From JAGVPT01 sp964439265 (lineage in GTDB: Bacteria > Bacteroidota > Ignavibacteria > UBA10030 > UBA8401): a stretch of 64,000 bases of DNA. The stretch is from contig CAYTOA010000023.1 in NCBI GenBank assembly GCA_964439265.1, positions 1 through 64,000 on the forward strand, given 5' to 3'. The notes beneath the pieces were generated by a model. It searched no databases. It had not been told where the DNA came from and was given only the letters and a program-made list of their open reading frames with translations. How positions within the stretch are numbered: position 1 is the stretch's first letter; every line of letters starts with the position of its first letter. This document shows, in pieces, positions 54,443-62,544 of the stretch. Position numbers and translations under genes: made by a program.

Positions 54443-54907
54443 TTAGTTAGTTGTAACTCGTTTTAAAAGAGTTTTTGTGAAGAACGACCAACGCCGCAGT
54501 CGAAGATAAAGAAAACAACCCAGGCAAAAATTAACCGTGAGGTTTACAAGAGCGAGTGCAGCGACCAAAAATGACAATGACCAGCCAATCACCGGGAAGC
54601 TTCCGTCGGCAAGAAATGCGAACGCAATGACCAGGAAAACGCCGCCCAGGCCCTGCGAAAACAAATGCTGCAAATTGTCTTCCTGAACAACGTCCGGACG
54701 CAGCAGTTTCAAGGGACGCAAAACTTTGGCATAGAGAAATTTAAACAACCCTGCCGAAGGGACAACTGTTCCCACGATCAACACCAATGCGAGAACGGCA
54801 AGCAGCGAAGGGAGCTGAAGCGCAAACGCGAGAACGACGAGTGTTATGATGGACGCTTGATTGAATTTGAGCGCCGTCCGATCAACAAGTGAATTTCCGT
54901 TTGGCAT
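54443..54907 (-). CDS. DUF4395 membrane protein
   Basis: A 154-residue membrane protein of the DUF4395 family with about four helices. Family marks are VDRTALKFNQASIITLVVLAF, the central PSAGLFKFLYAKVLRP and the C-terminal NFCLGCFLY with a CxxC. Function unproven; it is often found beside thioredoxin or sulfurtransferase genes. The ATG at 54907 follows AAAGGAATC. It begins 36 bases downstream of an intrinsic terminator, so its expression requires read-through or antitermination. Confidence 0.85.
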   Translation of the reverse strand: MPNGNSLVDRTALKFNQASIITLVVLAFALQLPSLLAVLALVLIVGTVVPSAGLFKFLYAKVLRPLKLLRPDVVQEDNLQHLFSQGLGGVFLVIAFAFLADGSFPVIGWSLSFLVAALALVNLTVNFCLGCFLYLRLRRWSFFTKTLLKRVTTN

Positions 54908-54943
54908 AGCCGTGATTCCTTTCGATAGATGGCATAAAATGAA

Positions 54944-54975
54944 AAACCCTCTTCTCGATTGATAGAAGAGGGTTT
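54944..54975 (-). terminator. attenuator terminator upstream of DUF4395
   Basis: A 12-base perfect stem, on the minus strand AAACCCTCTTCT (54975-54964) and AGAAGAGGGTTT (54955-54944), with an eight-base loop, then TTCATTTT. It lies between the poly-cysteine ORF (ends 55004) and the DUF4395 start. The leader RNA also contains AGAAAAGG (55033-55026), which can pair with CCTCTTCT of the left arm (seven of eight positions) and so compete with the terminator. Confidence 0.85.
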
Positions 54976-55003
54976 GTGTTTTTAGAACTCATTCGCGGTG
55001 CGC

Positions 55004-55102
55004 TTACGGACCGCCTGCCAACCTTCCTTTTCTATCAACATTATAGACCGCTGCACAGCAACAGCACGCTGCACAACAACAAACAGTCGGGCGACAGCAC
55101 AT
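55004..55102 (-). CDS. poly-cysteine leader peptide (candidate cysteine attenuator)
   Basis: A 32-codon ORF with nine Cys codons in its first 16 positions: Cys at residues 2, 3, 8, 9, 10, 13, 14, 15 and 16, starting MCCRPTVCCC and ending RLAGGP. It ends 28 bases before the attenuator stem. Downstream genes are DUF4395 and a sulfurtransferase, so Cys codons match the pathway, as in amino-acid leader peptides. A weak -10 box TATAGT (55136-55131) lies about 30 bases upstream, and no Shine-Dalgarno is evident, so translation may be weak or leaderless. An overlapping minus-strand frame (55041-55280) is rejected because it runs into the barrel gene. Function is inferred from layout. Confidence 0.65.
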   Translation of the reverse strand: MCCRPTVCCCAACCCCAAVYNVDRKGRLAGGP

Positions 55103-55209
55103 AGAATCGATATGGGAAGTATTGGCTTTCACTATATATTAATATAAGCTTCTGGAAATAATAGTCAAGCGGCTGGGTTCTGCTTATTGTCGATGATATT
55201 CCCCTTATT

Positions 55210-55842
55210 TTATGGCCATCCCCATGTAAAGGCGGCAGACATTCCTGCAGTGATTTCCACAAACCCTTTTCCCCCGACATACTTATTATAGCGGTATGTG
55301 ATCCCGAACGTATGCTGCGGAATGAAGCCGAAATAGGACAACCACGGGGTCATCAGCCACGGGGAGACGCCGACGGAATACCCCGTTGATGGAAAATCGC
55401 TGATGATTCCGGCCGATGGACTGACGCCAAATAAAAAAAGTTCTCTGCGGTCCACAAAACATATATGGATATCTTCTTCGCCTTCAACACGAAAGAAATC
55501 TTTCTGGTCCTGTGCAAAAACATGTGTATAACCGAAGGTCAAACGCGCATCAGAGAATCGCTTCAGGTCAACTTTCTTTCCAAATCCAATGCCCGTTTCG
55601 AATGAAAGGATCCCATTCGCTTTCCCATCACGAAAAAGGACGCCTCCGTTCGGAGGCACAATACTAATAGCGGTCGAGCCGATCGCCAAAGGAACCAGAA
55701 CGACCGTCGAGAGGATTTCCATCGCATTCTCGTAGTTCGTCGTCTCGGCACTTTGAAATTCCGTTGACGTGGAATCCTGCCCGAATGCCATGATCGGGAC
55801 GGATACAACAAGCATGAGAATTTTGAGAATGGTTCGACTCAT
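55210..55842 (-). CDS. small outer-membrane barrel-like protein, unknown
   Basis: A 210-residue exported protein. A signal peptide (MSRTILKILMLVVSVPIMAFG) is followed by glycine- and aromatic-rich β-strands (LSFETGIGFGKKVDLKRF, RLTFGYTHVFAQ, HTFGITYRYNKY) ending in AAFTWGWP. It probably forms a small barrel. No specific family is recognised. Confidence 0.6.
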   Translation of the reverse strand: MSRTILKILMLVVSVPIMAFGQDSTSTEFQSAETTNYENAMEILSTVVLVPLAIGSTAISIVPPNGGVLFRDGKANGILSFETGIGFGKKVDLKRFSDARLTFGYTHVFAQDQKDFFRVEGEEDIHICFVDRRELFLFGVSPSAGIISDFPSTGYSVGVSPWLMTPWLSYFGFIPQHTFGITYRYNKYVGGKGFVEITAGMSAAFTWGWP

Positions 55843-55866
55843 TGATCCAGAGTAAATGGTGAATGG

Positions 55867-55912
55867 TTAATAGTGAATGATCGGCTTATCACTTTTCACC
55901 ATTCACTATTAA
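55867..55912. repeat. AT-rich inverted repeat (GTGAATGG-class microrepeat)
   Basis: TTAATAGTGAATG (55867-55879) and CATTCACTATTAA (55900-55912) are perfect inverted copies around a 20-base loop, with further GGTGAATGG and AACTATTCAC units nearby. It lies between uvrA and the small barrel gene and lacks the GC-rich stem of a terminator. Confidence 0.6.
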
Positions 55913-55932
55913 TAACAATTAACTATTCACTT

Positions 55933-58827
55933 TTATCTTTTCACTCTTTCTTTTCCAACCGCAAGTTCCTTCACGAGGTACTCCCCCGTAAACGATTTCG
56001 GGTTTTTACTCACTTCCTCCGGCGTCCCTTCCTCCACAATATATCCTCCCTCATTCCCTCCTTCCGGACCAAGGTCAATAATCCAATCCGCCGTTTTGAT
56101 AACGTCAAGGTTGTGTTCAATGACAATCACAGTGTTGCCCTTGTCGACAAGCTTATCCAAAACGGAAAGAAGCATTTTGACGTCCTCGAAATGAAGACCC
56201 GTCGTCGGCTCATCGAGGATGTAAAGAGTCTTCCCGGTGCCGACCTTGGAAAGCTCCGTGGATAATTTTACACGCTGCGCTTCGCCTCCGGACAGTGTCG
56301 TCGCCTGCTGCCCAAGCCTGATGTACCCCATGCCTACGTCAAACAACGTCTGCAATTTCCGCCGAATCCGGGACATCTCGCTGAAAAAACCGAGCGCCTC
56401 TTCCACTGTCATCTCAAGAACATCGGCGATCGATTTTCCCTTGAAGTGCACTTCAAGCGTCTCACGGTTGTACCGTCTCCCTTTGCAGACGTCGCACACG
56501 ACGTAGACGTCGGGCAAAAAATTCATTTCGATCTTCCGCACTCCGTCACCCTCGCAGCTCTCACACCGTCCCCCTTTTACATTAAAACTGAACCGTCCTG
56601 CCTTGTAACCGCGGATCTTTGCCTCGGGGAGCTGGGTAAAGAGATCCCTGATCATGGTGAACATGCCGGTGTACGTTGCAGGGTTTGATCGAGGCGTCCG
56701 TCCGATGGGCGACTGGTCGATATCGATGATCTTGTCGATTTCGCCGACGCCTTGAAGCGAGAGGTACGGGAGCGTGCTTATTTTCGTCTTATAGAATTTT
56801 TTCGACAGGATGGGGAAAAGGGTCTCGTTCACAAGGGATGACTTGCCGGAGCCGCTTACCCCCGTAACGCACACGAACTTTCCGAGGGGTATCTTCACCG
56901 TCACATTCTTGAGATTATTCCCCGCTGCACCAGCGAGCGTGAGGAATTTCCCGCTTCCTTTGCGCCGTTCCGCCGGCACTTCGATTTTCTTTTTTCCCTG
57001 AAGATATTCAATCGTCGACGAAACACCGTTCTCCCCATTCTTCCCACTTAACTTTTCACTTTTATTTTTTAGTTTGCCGGGCTCTCCTGCCGCAACAACT
57101 CTCCCTCCGTGTTCGCCGGCTCCGGGACCGAGATCGACGACGAAATCCGCTTGCTCGATCATCTCTTTGTCATGCTCCACAACAAGTACCGTATTGCCGA
57201 GGTCGCGGAGGTCTTTCAACGAATCGATAAGTTTTCGGTTATCTCGTTGATGCAGCCCGATGCTCGGCTCGTCGAGGATATAGAGAACGCCCACGAGCTG
57301 CGATCCTATTTGCGTTGCGAGGCGAATGCGCTGTGCCTCTCCGCCCGAGAGCGTCCTGGCAGCCCTGTCAAGCGTCAGGTACCCCAATCCGACGTTGACC
57401 ATAAACTCAATGCGCTGGCTGATTTCCTTCAATATTTGTTTTGCGATTTCCGTCTGCCGCGGATTGAGGCGCAACGTCCTAAAGAATTCGCGCGCATCGG
57501 TAAGCGATAATGCAACAACATCCGCAATGTTCACTTGTTTCCCCGAAGCAGCATCCTCAAGTTTGATCGCGAGGCTTTCCTTCCGGAGTCGACCCCCGTT
57601 GCAGACGGTGCATCTCGTTGTACTCATAAATCCTTCCACCCATTCGCGAATCTTCGGCGATGCAGTTTCTGAATAATAATTCTGCATCATGCCGATCACT
57701 CCGCTGAACCGATGCTTGTAGATCACCGGCCTGCCGCCGCCGTGCGAATATTCGATTTCTATCTTTTCCTTTCCGGTGCCATACAACAACTCCTGGCGGG
57801 CGTCTTTGGAAAGAGACTTCAGCGGGGTATCAAAGTCAAATCCATTTCTCTTGAGGACCGCACGCACCTGGCTAAAGAACCATGTCTGGCGTGGTTTTCC
57901 CAGCGCGGCGATTCCCTCCTGATTGATGGAGCGTTTTTCATCGGGAAGGATCAATGAAAGGTCGAACTCTTTTTTTTCTCCCAGCCCTTCACATGAGGGG
58001 CACGAGCCGTACGGAGTATTGAACGAGAACGAGTTCGGGGCCGGCTCTTCGTAGCTTGTTCCGCAGTTTGGACAAGAATATTGCTTGCTGAAAAGATGGT
58101 CGTCGGTTCCATCGTTGACGATGAGAACACCAGATCCAAAATTCAGCGCAACTTCGACGGAATCCGCAATCCTGCTTCGGCTCTCTTTTTTCACGGCAAT
58201 GCGGTCCACGACAATCTCGATGTCGTGGATCTTATAACGGTCGGCTTTCATGCCTTTTGAGATTTCTTTCACCGATCCGTCAATCCGGACGCGAAGAAAC
58301 CCGTCCCGGACGATCTGTTCGAAGAGCTCGCGGTAGTGTCCCTTCCGCCCTCTAACCACCGGCGCCAGGATCTGGATCTTTGTTCCCGACGGCAGCTTCA
58401 GTATGGCATCGATGATCTGGTCGACGCTCTGTTTTTGCACTTTCGTGCCGCAGTTGACGCAGAACTGTATGCCGACCCGGGCAAATAGCAAACGAAGAAA
58501 ATCGTAAATTTCCGTGACGGTTCCTACCGTCGAGCGCGGATTATGGCTTACGGTTTTTTGTTCGATGGAGATCGCCGGACTCAGTCCCTCGATATAATCG
58601 ACGTCGGGCCGCTCCATCAGGCCAAGGAACTGCCTGGCGTACGCTGAAAGGCTCTCAACGTAACGGCGCTGGCCTTCGGCGTAAATCGTATCGAACGCAA
58701 GGCTCGACTTTCCGGAACCCGAGAGCCCCGTAATGACGACAAGTTTGTCGCGCGGAATCTCAACGTCAATATTCTTGAGGTTGTGCTCCCGCGCCCCTTT
58801 AACTATGAGGAGATTTTCGTCTTGCAT
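55933..58827 (-). CDS. uvrA: excinuclease ABC subunit A (UvrA)
   Basis: DNA-damage recognition ATPase of nucleotide excision repair. The protein is 964 residues, slightly longer than the usual 940. Walker A motifs are TGLSGSGKSSLAFDT and TGVSGSGKSSLVNET; both ABC signatures are present (TLSGGEAQRIRLA, TLSGGEAQRVKLS). Zinc motifs are CPNCGTSYEEP…CPSCEG and CESCEGDGVRKI…CDVCKG. The extra length includes a Lys/Glu/Asn-rich stretch (LKNKSEKLSGKNGENG) in the linker between the two halves, coded by an AT-rich microrepeat near 57030-57080. It ends a few bases beyond the inverted repeat at 55867. Confidence 0.97.
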   Translation of the reverse strand: MQDENLLIVKGAREHNLKNIDVEIPRDKLVVITGLSGSGKSSLAFDTIYAEGQRRYVESLSAYARQFLGLMERPDVDYIEGLSPAISIEQKTVSHNPRSTVGTVTEIYDFLRLLFARVGIQFCVNCGTKVQKQSVDQIIDAILKLPSGTKIQILAPVVRGRKGHYRELFEQIVRDGFLRVRIDGSVKEISKGMKADRYKIHDIEIVVDRIAVKKESRSRIADSVEVALNFGSGVLIVNDGTDDHLFSKQYSCPNCGTSYEEPAPNSFSFNTPYGSCPSCEGLGEKKEFDLSLILPDEKRSINQEGIAALGKPRQTWFFSQVRAVLKRNGFDFDTPLKSLSKDARQELLYGTGKEKIEIEYSHGGGRPVIYKHRFSGVIGMMQNYYSETASPKIREWVEGFMSTTRCTVCNGGRLRKESLAIKLEDAASGKQVNIADVVALSLTDAREFFRTLRLNPRQTEIAKQILKEISQRIEFMVNVGLGYLTLDRAARTLSGGEAQRIRLATQIGSQLVGVLYILDEPSIGLHQRDNRKLIDSLKDLRDLGNTVLVVEHDKEMIEQADFVVDLGPGAGEHGGRVVAAGEPGKLKNKSEKLSGKNGENGVSSTIEYLQGKKKIEVPAERRKGSGKFLTLAGAAGNNLKNVTVKIPLGKFVCVTGVSGSGKSSLVNETLFPILSKKFYKTKISTLPYLSLQGVGEIDKIIDIDQSPIGRTPRSNPATYTGMFTMIRDLFTQLPEAKIRGYKAGRFSFNVKGGRCESCEGDGVRKIEMNFLPDVYVVCDVCKGRRYNRETLEVHFKGKSIADVLEMTVEEALGFFSEMSRIRRKLQTLFDVGMGYIRLGQQATTLSGGEAQRVKLSTELSKVGTGKTLYILDEPTTGLHFEDVKMLLSVLDKLVDKGNTVIVIEHNLDVIKTADWIIDLGPEGGNEGGYIVEEGTPEEVSKNPKSFTGEYLVKELAVGKERVKR

Positions 58828-59070
58828 TTAGAGTGTATTGTGCCGGCCAGGTTTTTTAATGGCGGAATGATGAGAGAACGGGCATTTCTCTCAAGCACTT
58901 TACTATAAATTTGGAGTTTAGAAGTGAAAGATATTCAATGGCGGCGGGAAATGCAAAGAAATTCTCAACGAACATCTGTTCGCAATGCAGTCAACTCCCC
59001 TGCAACTCCGTTTCCCATTTCTCAATCTGCGAAATCTGACGTTTGTGCAAGACCGGCGCTCTCTGCAAAA

Positions 59071-59730
59071 TCATTTGACAACACGAAGTTCGAATGTGAT
59101 GTTTCGGAGCGGAAACAAGCTGGCCAGCCGATTTTCGTACAGATCTTTCCGCGAGTTCGCAAACGCAGCGATCATTCGGTCAAACCAGTGGCGCTGCGCA
59201 AGCCCTTTCTCAAATTCAACCGAGAGCAACGTAAATTGTGCACCGGAATATTGAAATCCTGCGTTCGCTGTCCCCCCAATGAAATAATCGAACGAATGAA
59301 CACCGAAAAAATGGCGGTGGGTCGGGTCTGTATGAGCCTGTTGATGTGAATAAAAAGGGACGATGATCGTCACGAGAGCAGACGGTTTTGCGATCCTATG
59401 AAGTTCTTCCATCACCTTGAGAATATCGTCGAGATGCTCAATAACGTTGTCACAGATGATCTCGTCGAAATGATCATCGGGGAAAGGATACGGAAAGCGG
59501 TTGAGGTCGTGAATCACATCGGCATGGGAGCGCGGGTTGACATCAATGCCGACCGTGCCGGGACGTTTGCGGAGTCCGCATCCCAAGTCGAGGATATTAA
59601 ATGCAGGAATGCTCGCGGGAGCCGGCTTTTGGCTTTTGGCCTTTAGGCTTTTCGCGGTTGAGCTGTTTGCGTTTGGCCTTAGAGTCCTCGGCTTTTTTTC
59701 TTTGTTCTTCCTTCTCAATTCATAATTCAA
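59071..59730 (-). CDS. class I SAM-dependent methyltransferase
   Basis: A 219-residue Methyltransf_11-type enzyme: motif I NILDLGCGLRKRPG, acidic GIDVNPRSH, then DEIICDNVIEHLDDI and VTIIVPFYSHQQAHTDP. The first 38 residues are low-complexity Lys/Pro/Ser and are encoded by a repeat tract of AAGCC and AATTATGAATTG units, so the true start is uncertain. The TTG at 59730 lies inside the tract; no ATG precedes motif I. It follows DUF58 by four bases. The substrate is unknown. Confidence 0.78.
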   Translation of the reverse strand: MNYELRRKNKEKKPRTLRPNANSSTAKSLKAKSQKPAPASIPAFNILDLGCGLRKRPGTVGIDVNPRSHADVIHDLNRFPYPFPDDHFDEIICDNVIEHLDDILKVMEELHRIAKPSALVTIIVPFYSHQQAHTDPTHRHFFGVHSFDYFIGGTANAGFQYSGAQFTLLSVEFEKGLAQRHWFDRMIAAFANSRKDLYENRLASLFPLRNITFELRVVK

Positions 59731-59733
59731 AAT

Positions 59734-60651
59734 TCAGCCTATTCTTTTCCGCTTATTCAAGTACTGGAATAATGCAGTATCAAAAGGAGTCTCCGTGTCG
59801 AGAAGAACATAGTCGATATTGTTTTCCCGGCATTCCCGCTTGTACCGCTCAAGGAACGCCCGCATTTCTTGCTGATATGCCCGTTGAATGTGATACGGCT
59901 GCGTTGTCATTTCTTCCGCGGTCTCAAGGTCCTTGAAAACGGCGTCGCCGCCGAACGCAAAAGAGCGTTCGAACGGGTCGAGGACCTGCATCACGAGAAT
60001 GTCGTGATGGTTATGCCGGAAATGCTTCAAGGCGGCCATCACTTTACCCGGGTCGTCCAACAGGTCGCTGACGACAATGATGAGGCCCCGGCGCGTGATG
60101 CGTTCCGCCATTCGATGCAGCGATTGCGCTGTTCCCGTGCCTTTTCCGGCGGAAAGTTTCTCAAGCTCGACGAGAATCCGGCGGAGGTACGCCTTCGTTG
60201 CATGCGGCGGAAGGGTCAGGCGGATGTTTTCGTCGTAGACCGTCAGGCCGACGGCATCTCGCTGCTGCACCATAAGGTACGAGAGGGCCGCCACCATGTA
60301 TGAAGCATATTCCAGTTTAGAAATCCTCTTGCCATCCTTGGCTTTCGCCCCTTCGGAAGCGAACGACATCGAGGCACTGGCATCAAGGATAATGTACGAT
60401 TTGAGATTTGTTTCCTCTTCGTATTGTTTGATGTAGTAGCGGTCGGTCTTGCCGTAGACTTTCCAATCGACACTGCGGATTTCGTCCCCCGGCATATACT
60501 GCCGATGTTCGGCGAATTCCACGCTGAAACCATGATAGGGACTCTTATGCATCCCGGTGATAAAGCCCTCAACGACCATCCGGGCGCGGAGCTCCATGTT
60601 CGCAAGTTTCGATACAACATCGGGCTGGAGATATGTCAGCGACTGATCCAT
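59734..60651 (-). CDS. DUF58 domain protein (MoxR-associated type)
   Basis: A 305-residue protein of the DUF58/von Willebrand-like family usually paired with MoxR AAA+ ATPases. GDEIRSVDWKVYGKTDRYYIKQYE is the DUF58 signature, and LDASASMSFAS is the metal-site DxSxS of the vWA fold, followed by LIIVVSDLLDDP. moxR is not in the window. It starts 11 bases after the TPR lipoprotein gene. Confidence 0.88.
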   Translation of the reverse strand: MDQSLTYLQPDVVSKLANMELRARMVVEGFITGMHKSPYHGFSVEFAEHRQYMPGDEIRSVDWKVYGKTDRYYIKQYEEETNLKSYIILDASASMSFASEGAKAKDGKRISKLEYASYMVAALSYLMVQQRDAVGLTVYDENIRLTLPPHATKAYLRRILVELEKLSAGKGTGTAQSLHRMAERITRRGLIIVVSDLLDDPGKVMAALKHFRHNHHDILVMQVLDPFERSFAFGGDAVFKDLETAEEMTTQPYHIQRAYQQEMRAFLERYKRECRENNIDYVLLDTETPFDTALFQYLNKRKRIG

Positions 60652-60662
60652 CTGCCGGATTG

Positions 60663-61172
60663 CTATTTCTTCCTGGTTGTCTTCTTTGCCTTCACTGCGA
60701 CATCTTTGTTCACGCCGATGATCTCGTCGGGCGTCTTGCCAAGATTATCGATCTCGGATCTTGCCGACGCCGCAAGCTCGTGGTTCGGATATTTTGCGAG
60801 AAAGTTTTGATAGGCAGTCCGCGCGCTGTCAAGCATTTGGAGATTACCGTCATAGATAAAGCCGACGAGGAACATTGCAAGCGGTGTCGAACTCGAATCG
60901 GGATACTTCGCTGCGAAGGCAGAGTAGCAGTTCACGGCAGCATGATAATCCTGCTTTCCGTTGTACGCCTCTGCAAGCATGAAGAGGGCATGCGCTGCCT
61001 CTTTTCCCTGGGGGTAATCCCTGAGAATAGATTGGCAAAGCAGAATCGTCGAATCCGCGTTTCCAGCGGTGCGCATCTGTTCCGCTTTCTTCCATAGATC
61101 GTCTTCCGACGTCTTGGCGCAGCCTGCGAGAAGAAGGATGGCACACGGGAAGGCATACATAATGAATTTCAT
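60663..61172 (-). CDS. TPR lipoprotein (BamD/YbgF-like)
   Basis: A 169-residue lipoprotein: MKFIMYAFPCAILLLAGC has a standard lipobox. TPR-like helices (AHALFMLAEAYNGKQDYHAAVNCY, FLAKYPNHELAASARSEI) resemble the outer-membrane lipoproteins BamD/YbgF. It ends in a Lys-rich tail. It lies between rsmB and DUF58 genes on the same strand. Confidence 0.78.
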   Translation of the reverse strand: MKFIMYAFPCAILLLAGCAKTSEDDLWKKAEQMRTAGNADSTILLCQSILRDYPQGKEAAHALFMLAEAYNGKQDYHAAVNCYSAFAAKYPDSSSTPLAMFLVGFIYDGNLQMLDSARTAYQNFLAKYPNHELAASARSEIDNLGKTPDEIIGVNKDVAVKAKKTTRKK

Positions 61173-61206
61173 AACTACTCCTCGTTCAAATTAATGGGCA
61201 ACTGCA

Positions 61207-62541
61207 TTATTGCTTTCGCCGCATGACTGCAGCAAAGAAACCGTCCGTTCCGTGGATATGAGGTTTCAACCGAAAATATTTTTCATTCGTTAACGATTCG
61301 AGCTGGTAGCGGCGAAGAATGGCGGAAGGTTCCAGAAGCTCAAATTGAGAGTGCTCCGCCAAAAACTTCTCGACGACTGCCTCATTCTCCTGCGGCATCA
61401 TAGTACACGTCGAGTACACCAGCCTTCCGTTCAATTTCACGCACCGCGCGTAATGATCCAGAATAGTCGATTGTTTTACACTCAATTCCGCGACAGTGGC
61501 GGGAGTGACCGTCCATTTCATCCCCGGATTTCTCCGTATCGTGCCGAGTCCGCTGCATGGTGCATCGACGAGAACGTTGTCGGCGGCGCCGTTAAGTCCA
61601 TCGGGAAGCTGGCCTTCTTCTACTTTGCATACGCGAATGGTATCCACACCGCTGCGGCGAATGCGTTTACGCAATCCCTCCAGGCGATACGAGTTTGTGT
61701 CGAGGGCGAATATTGCACCACGGTTCTTCATCAACGCCGCAAGTGCAAGAGCCTTCCCGCCTCCGCCGGCGCAAGCGTCAACCACCTTCGACGTCTGCTT
61801 CGGATCAACAAGCATGGAAAGGATCTGGCTCCCCTCATCCTGAACCTCAAAAAATCCTTTCCGAAAAATATCGAGCTGAAAGATATTGAGCCTCCTGCGA
61901 ACAATCAAACCGACGCTAGAGAACTTTGTTCGTTCTGTCTCAATATTCTCCTTGGCCAGCGCTTCCTGGCATTCTTCGACGGTTGCCTTAATGGTGTTCA
62001 CGCGAAGCGTGAGCGGCGCAGAGATATTTAGCGCTTCGCACAACTGAATGGTTTCCTCGTCGCCGAACTGTTGATGCCATGCATCGATCATCCATTCCGG
62101 AAATGAATACCGGAGAGCAGCGTTGGTGACGCTTCCGGATCGGATCTCTGTCCTCTTGTCGAACCCGTCATTTTGTTCTTTTGCCGCTGTGAGCAAGAGC
62201 GACAGCGAACCTTTCTCGTCGGGTTCAACTTCGAGATCGTCGACAAGGATCGGAACGGCGTCGTTTGCCACAGTAACTCTGTAGACGAGACACTGCAAAA
62301 GGACTGCAGGATTGTCCGACGATCCGAGGAATTTCTTTCCCGATGTTTCGCACAGCCATTCAATGCGTTTCTTATGTCGAAGCATTCCGTACGCTGTCTC
62401 TGCAACAAACCGGCGGTCATGAGAACCGAGATACTTGTGCGTACGAAAAAATGTGTCGATAGTGCTGTCGGCCGGATGTTCACTGTGAAGAATGAGGTCA
62501 TACACTTCGACGGTATGACCGATAAGCGAGGATGTTTTCAT
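61207..62541 (-). CDS. rsmB: 16S rRNA (cytosine967-C5)-methyltransferase RsmB-like
   Basis: Methylates C967 of 16S rRNA. The 444-residue protein has an N-terminal NusB-like domain (about 1-140) and a RsmB/NOP catalytic domain with VVDACAGGGGKALALA, VDAPCSGLGTIRRNPGMKW (release Cys) and VYSTCTMMPQENE (nucleophile Cys). It starts four bases after the isoaspartyl peptidase gene ends. Confidence 0.93.
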   Translation of the reverse strand: MKTSSLIGHTVEVYDLILHSEHPADSTIDTFFRTHKYLGSHDRRFVAETAYGMLRHKKRIEWLCETSGKKFLGSSDNPAVLLQCLVYRVTVANDAVPILVDDLEVEPDEKGSLSLLLTAAKEQNDGFDKRTEIRSGSVTNAALRYSFPEWMIDAWHQQFGDEETIQLCEALNISAPLTLRVNTIKATVEECQEALAKENIETERTKFSSVGLIVRRRLNIFQLDIFRKGFFEVQDEGSQILSMLVDPKQTSKVVDACAGGGGKALALAALMKNRGAIFALDTNSYRLEGLRKRIRRSGVDTIRVCKVEEGQLPDGLNGAADNVLVDAPCSGLGTIRRNPGMKWTVTPATVAELSVKQSTILDHYARCVKLNGRLVYSTCTMMPQENEAVVEKFLAEHSQFELLEPSAILRRYQLESLTNEKYFRLKPHIHGTDGFFAAVMRRKQ

Positions 62542-62544
62542 TGA

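Noticed and set aside
55041..55280. 79-codon minus-strand ORF overlapping the leader region and the 3' end of the barrel gene
   Set aside because: It runs through the coding end of the neighbouring barrel gene and lacks a ribosome site; the poly-cysteine frame with the attenuator explains the region better.
58924..59349. 141-codon plus-strand ORF between uvrA and the methyltransferase
   Set aside because: Mostly antisense to the methyltransferase and without a family match; the 243-base spacer shows no other gene.
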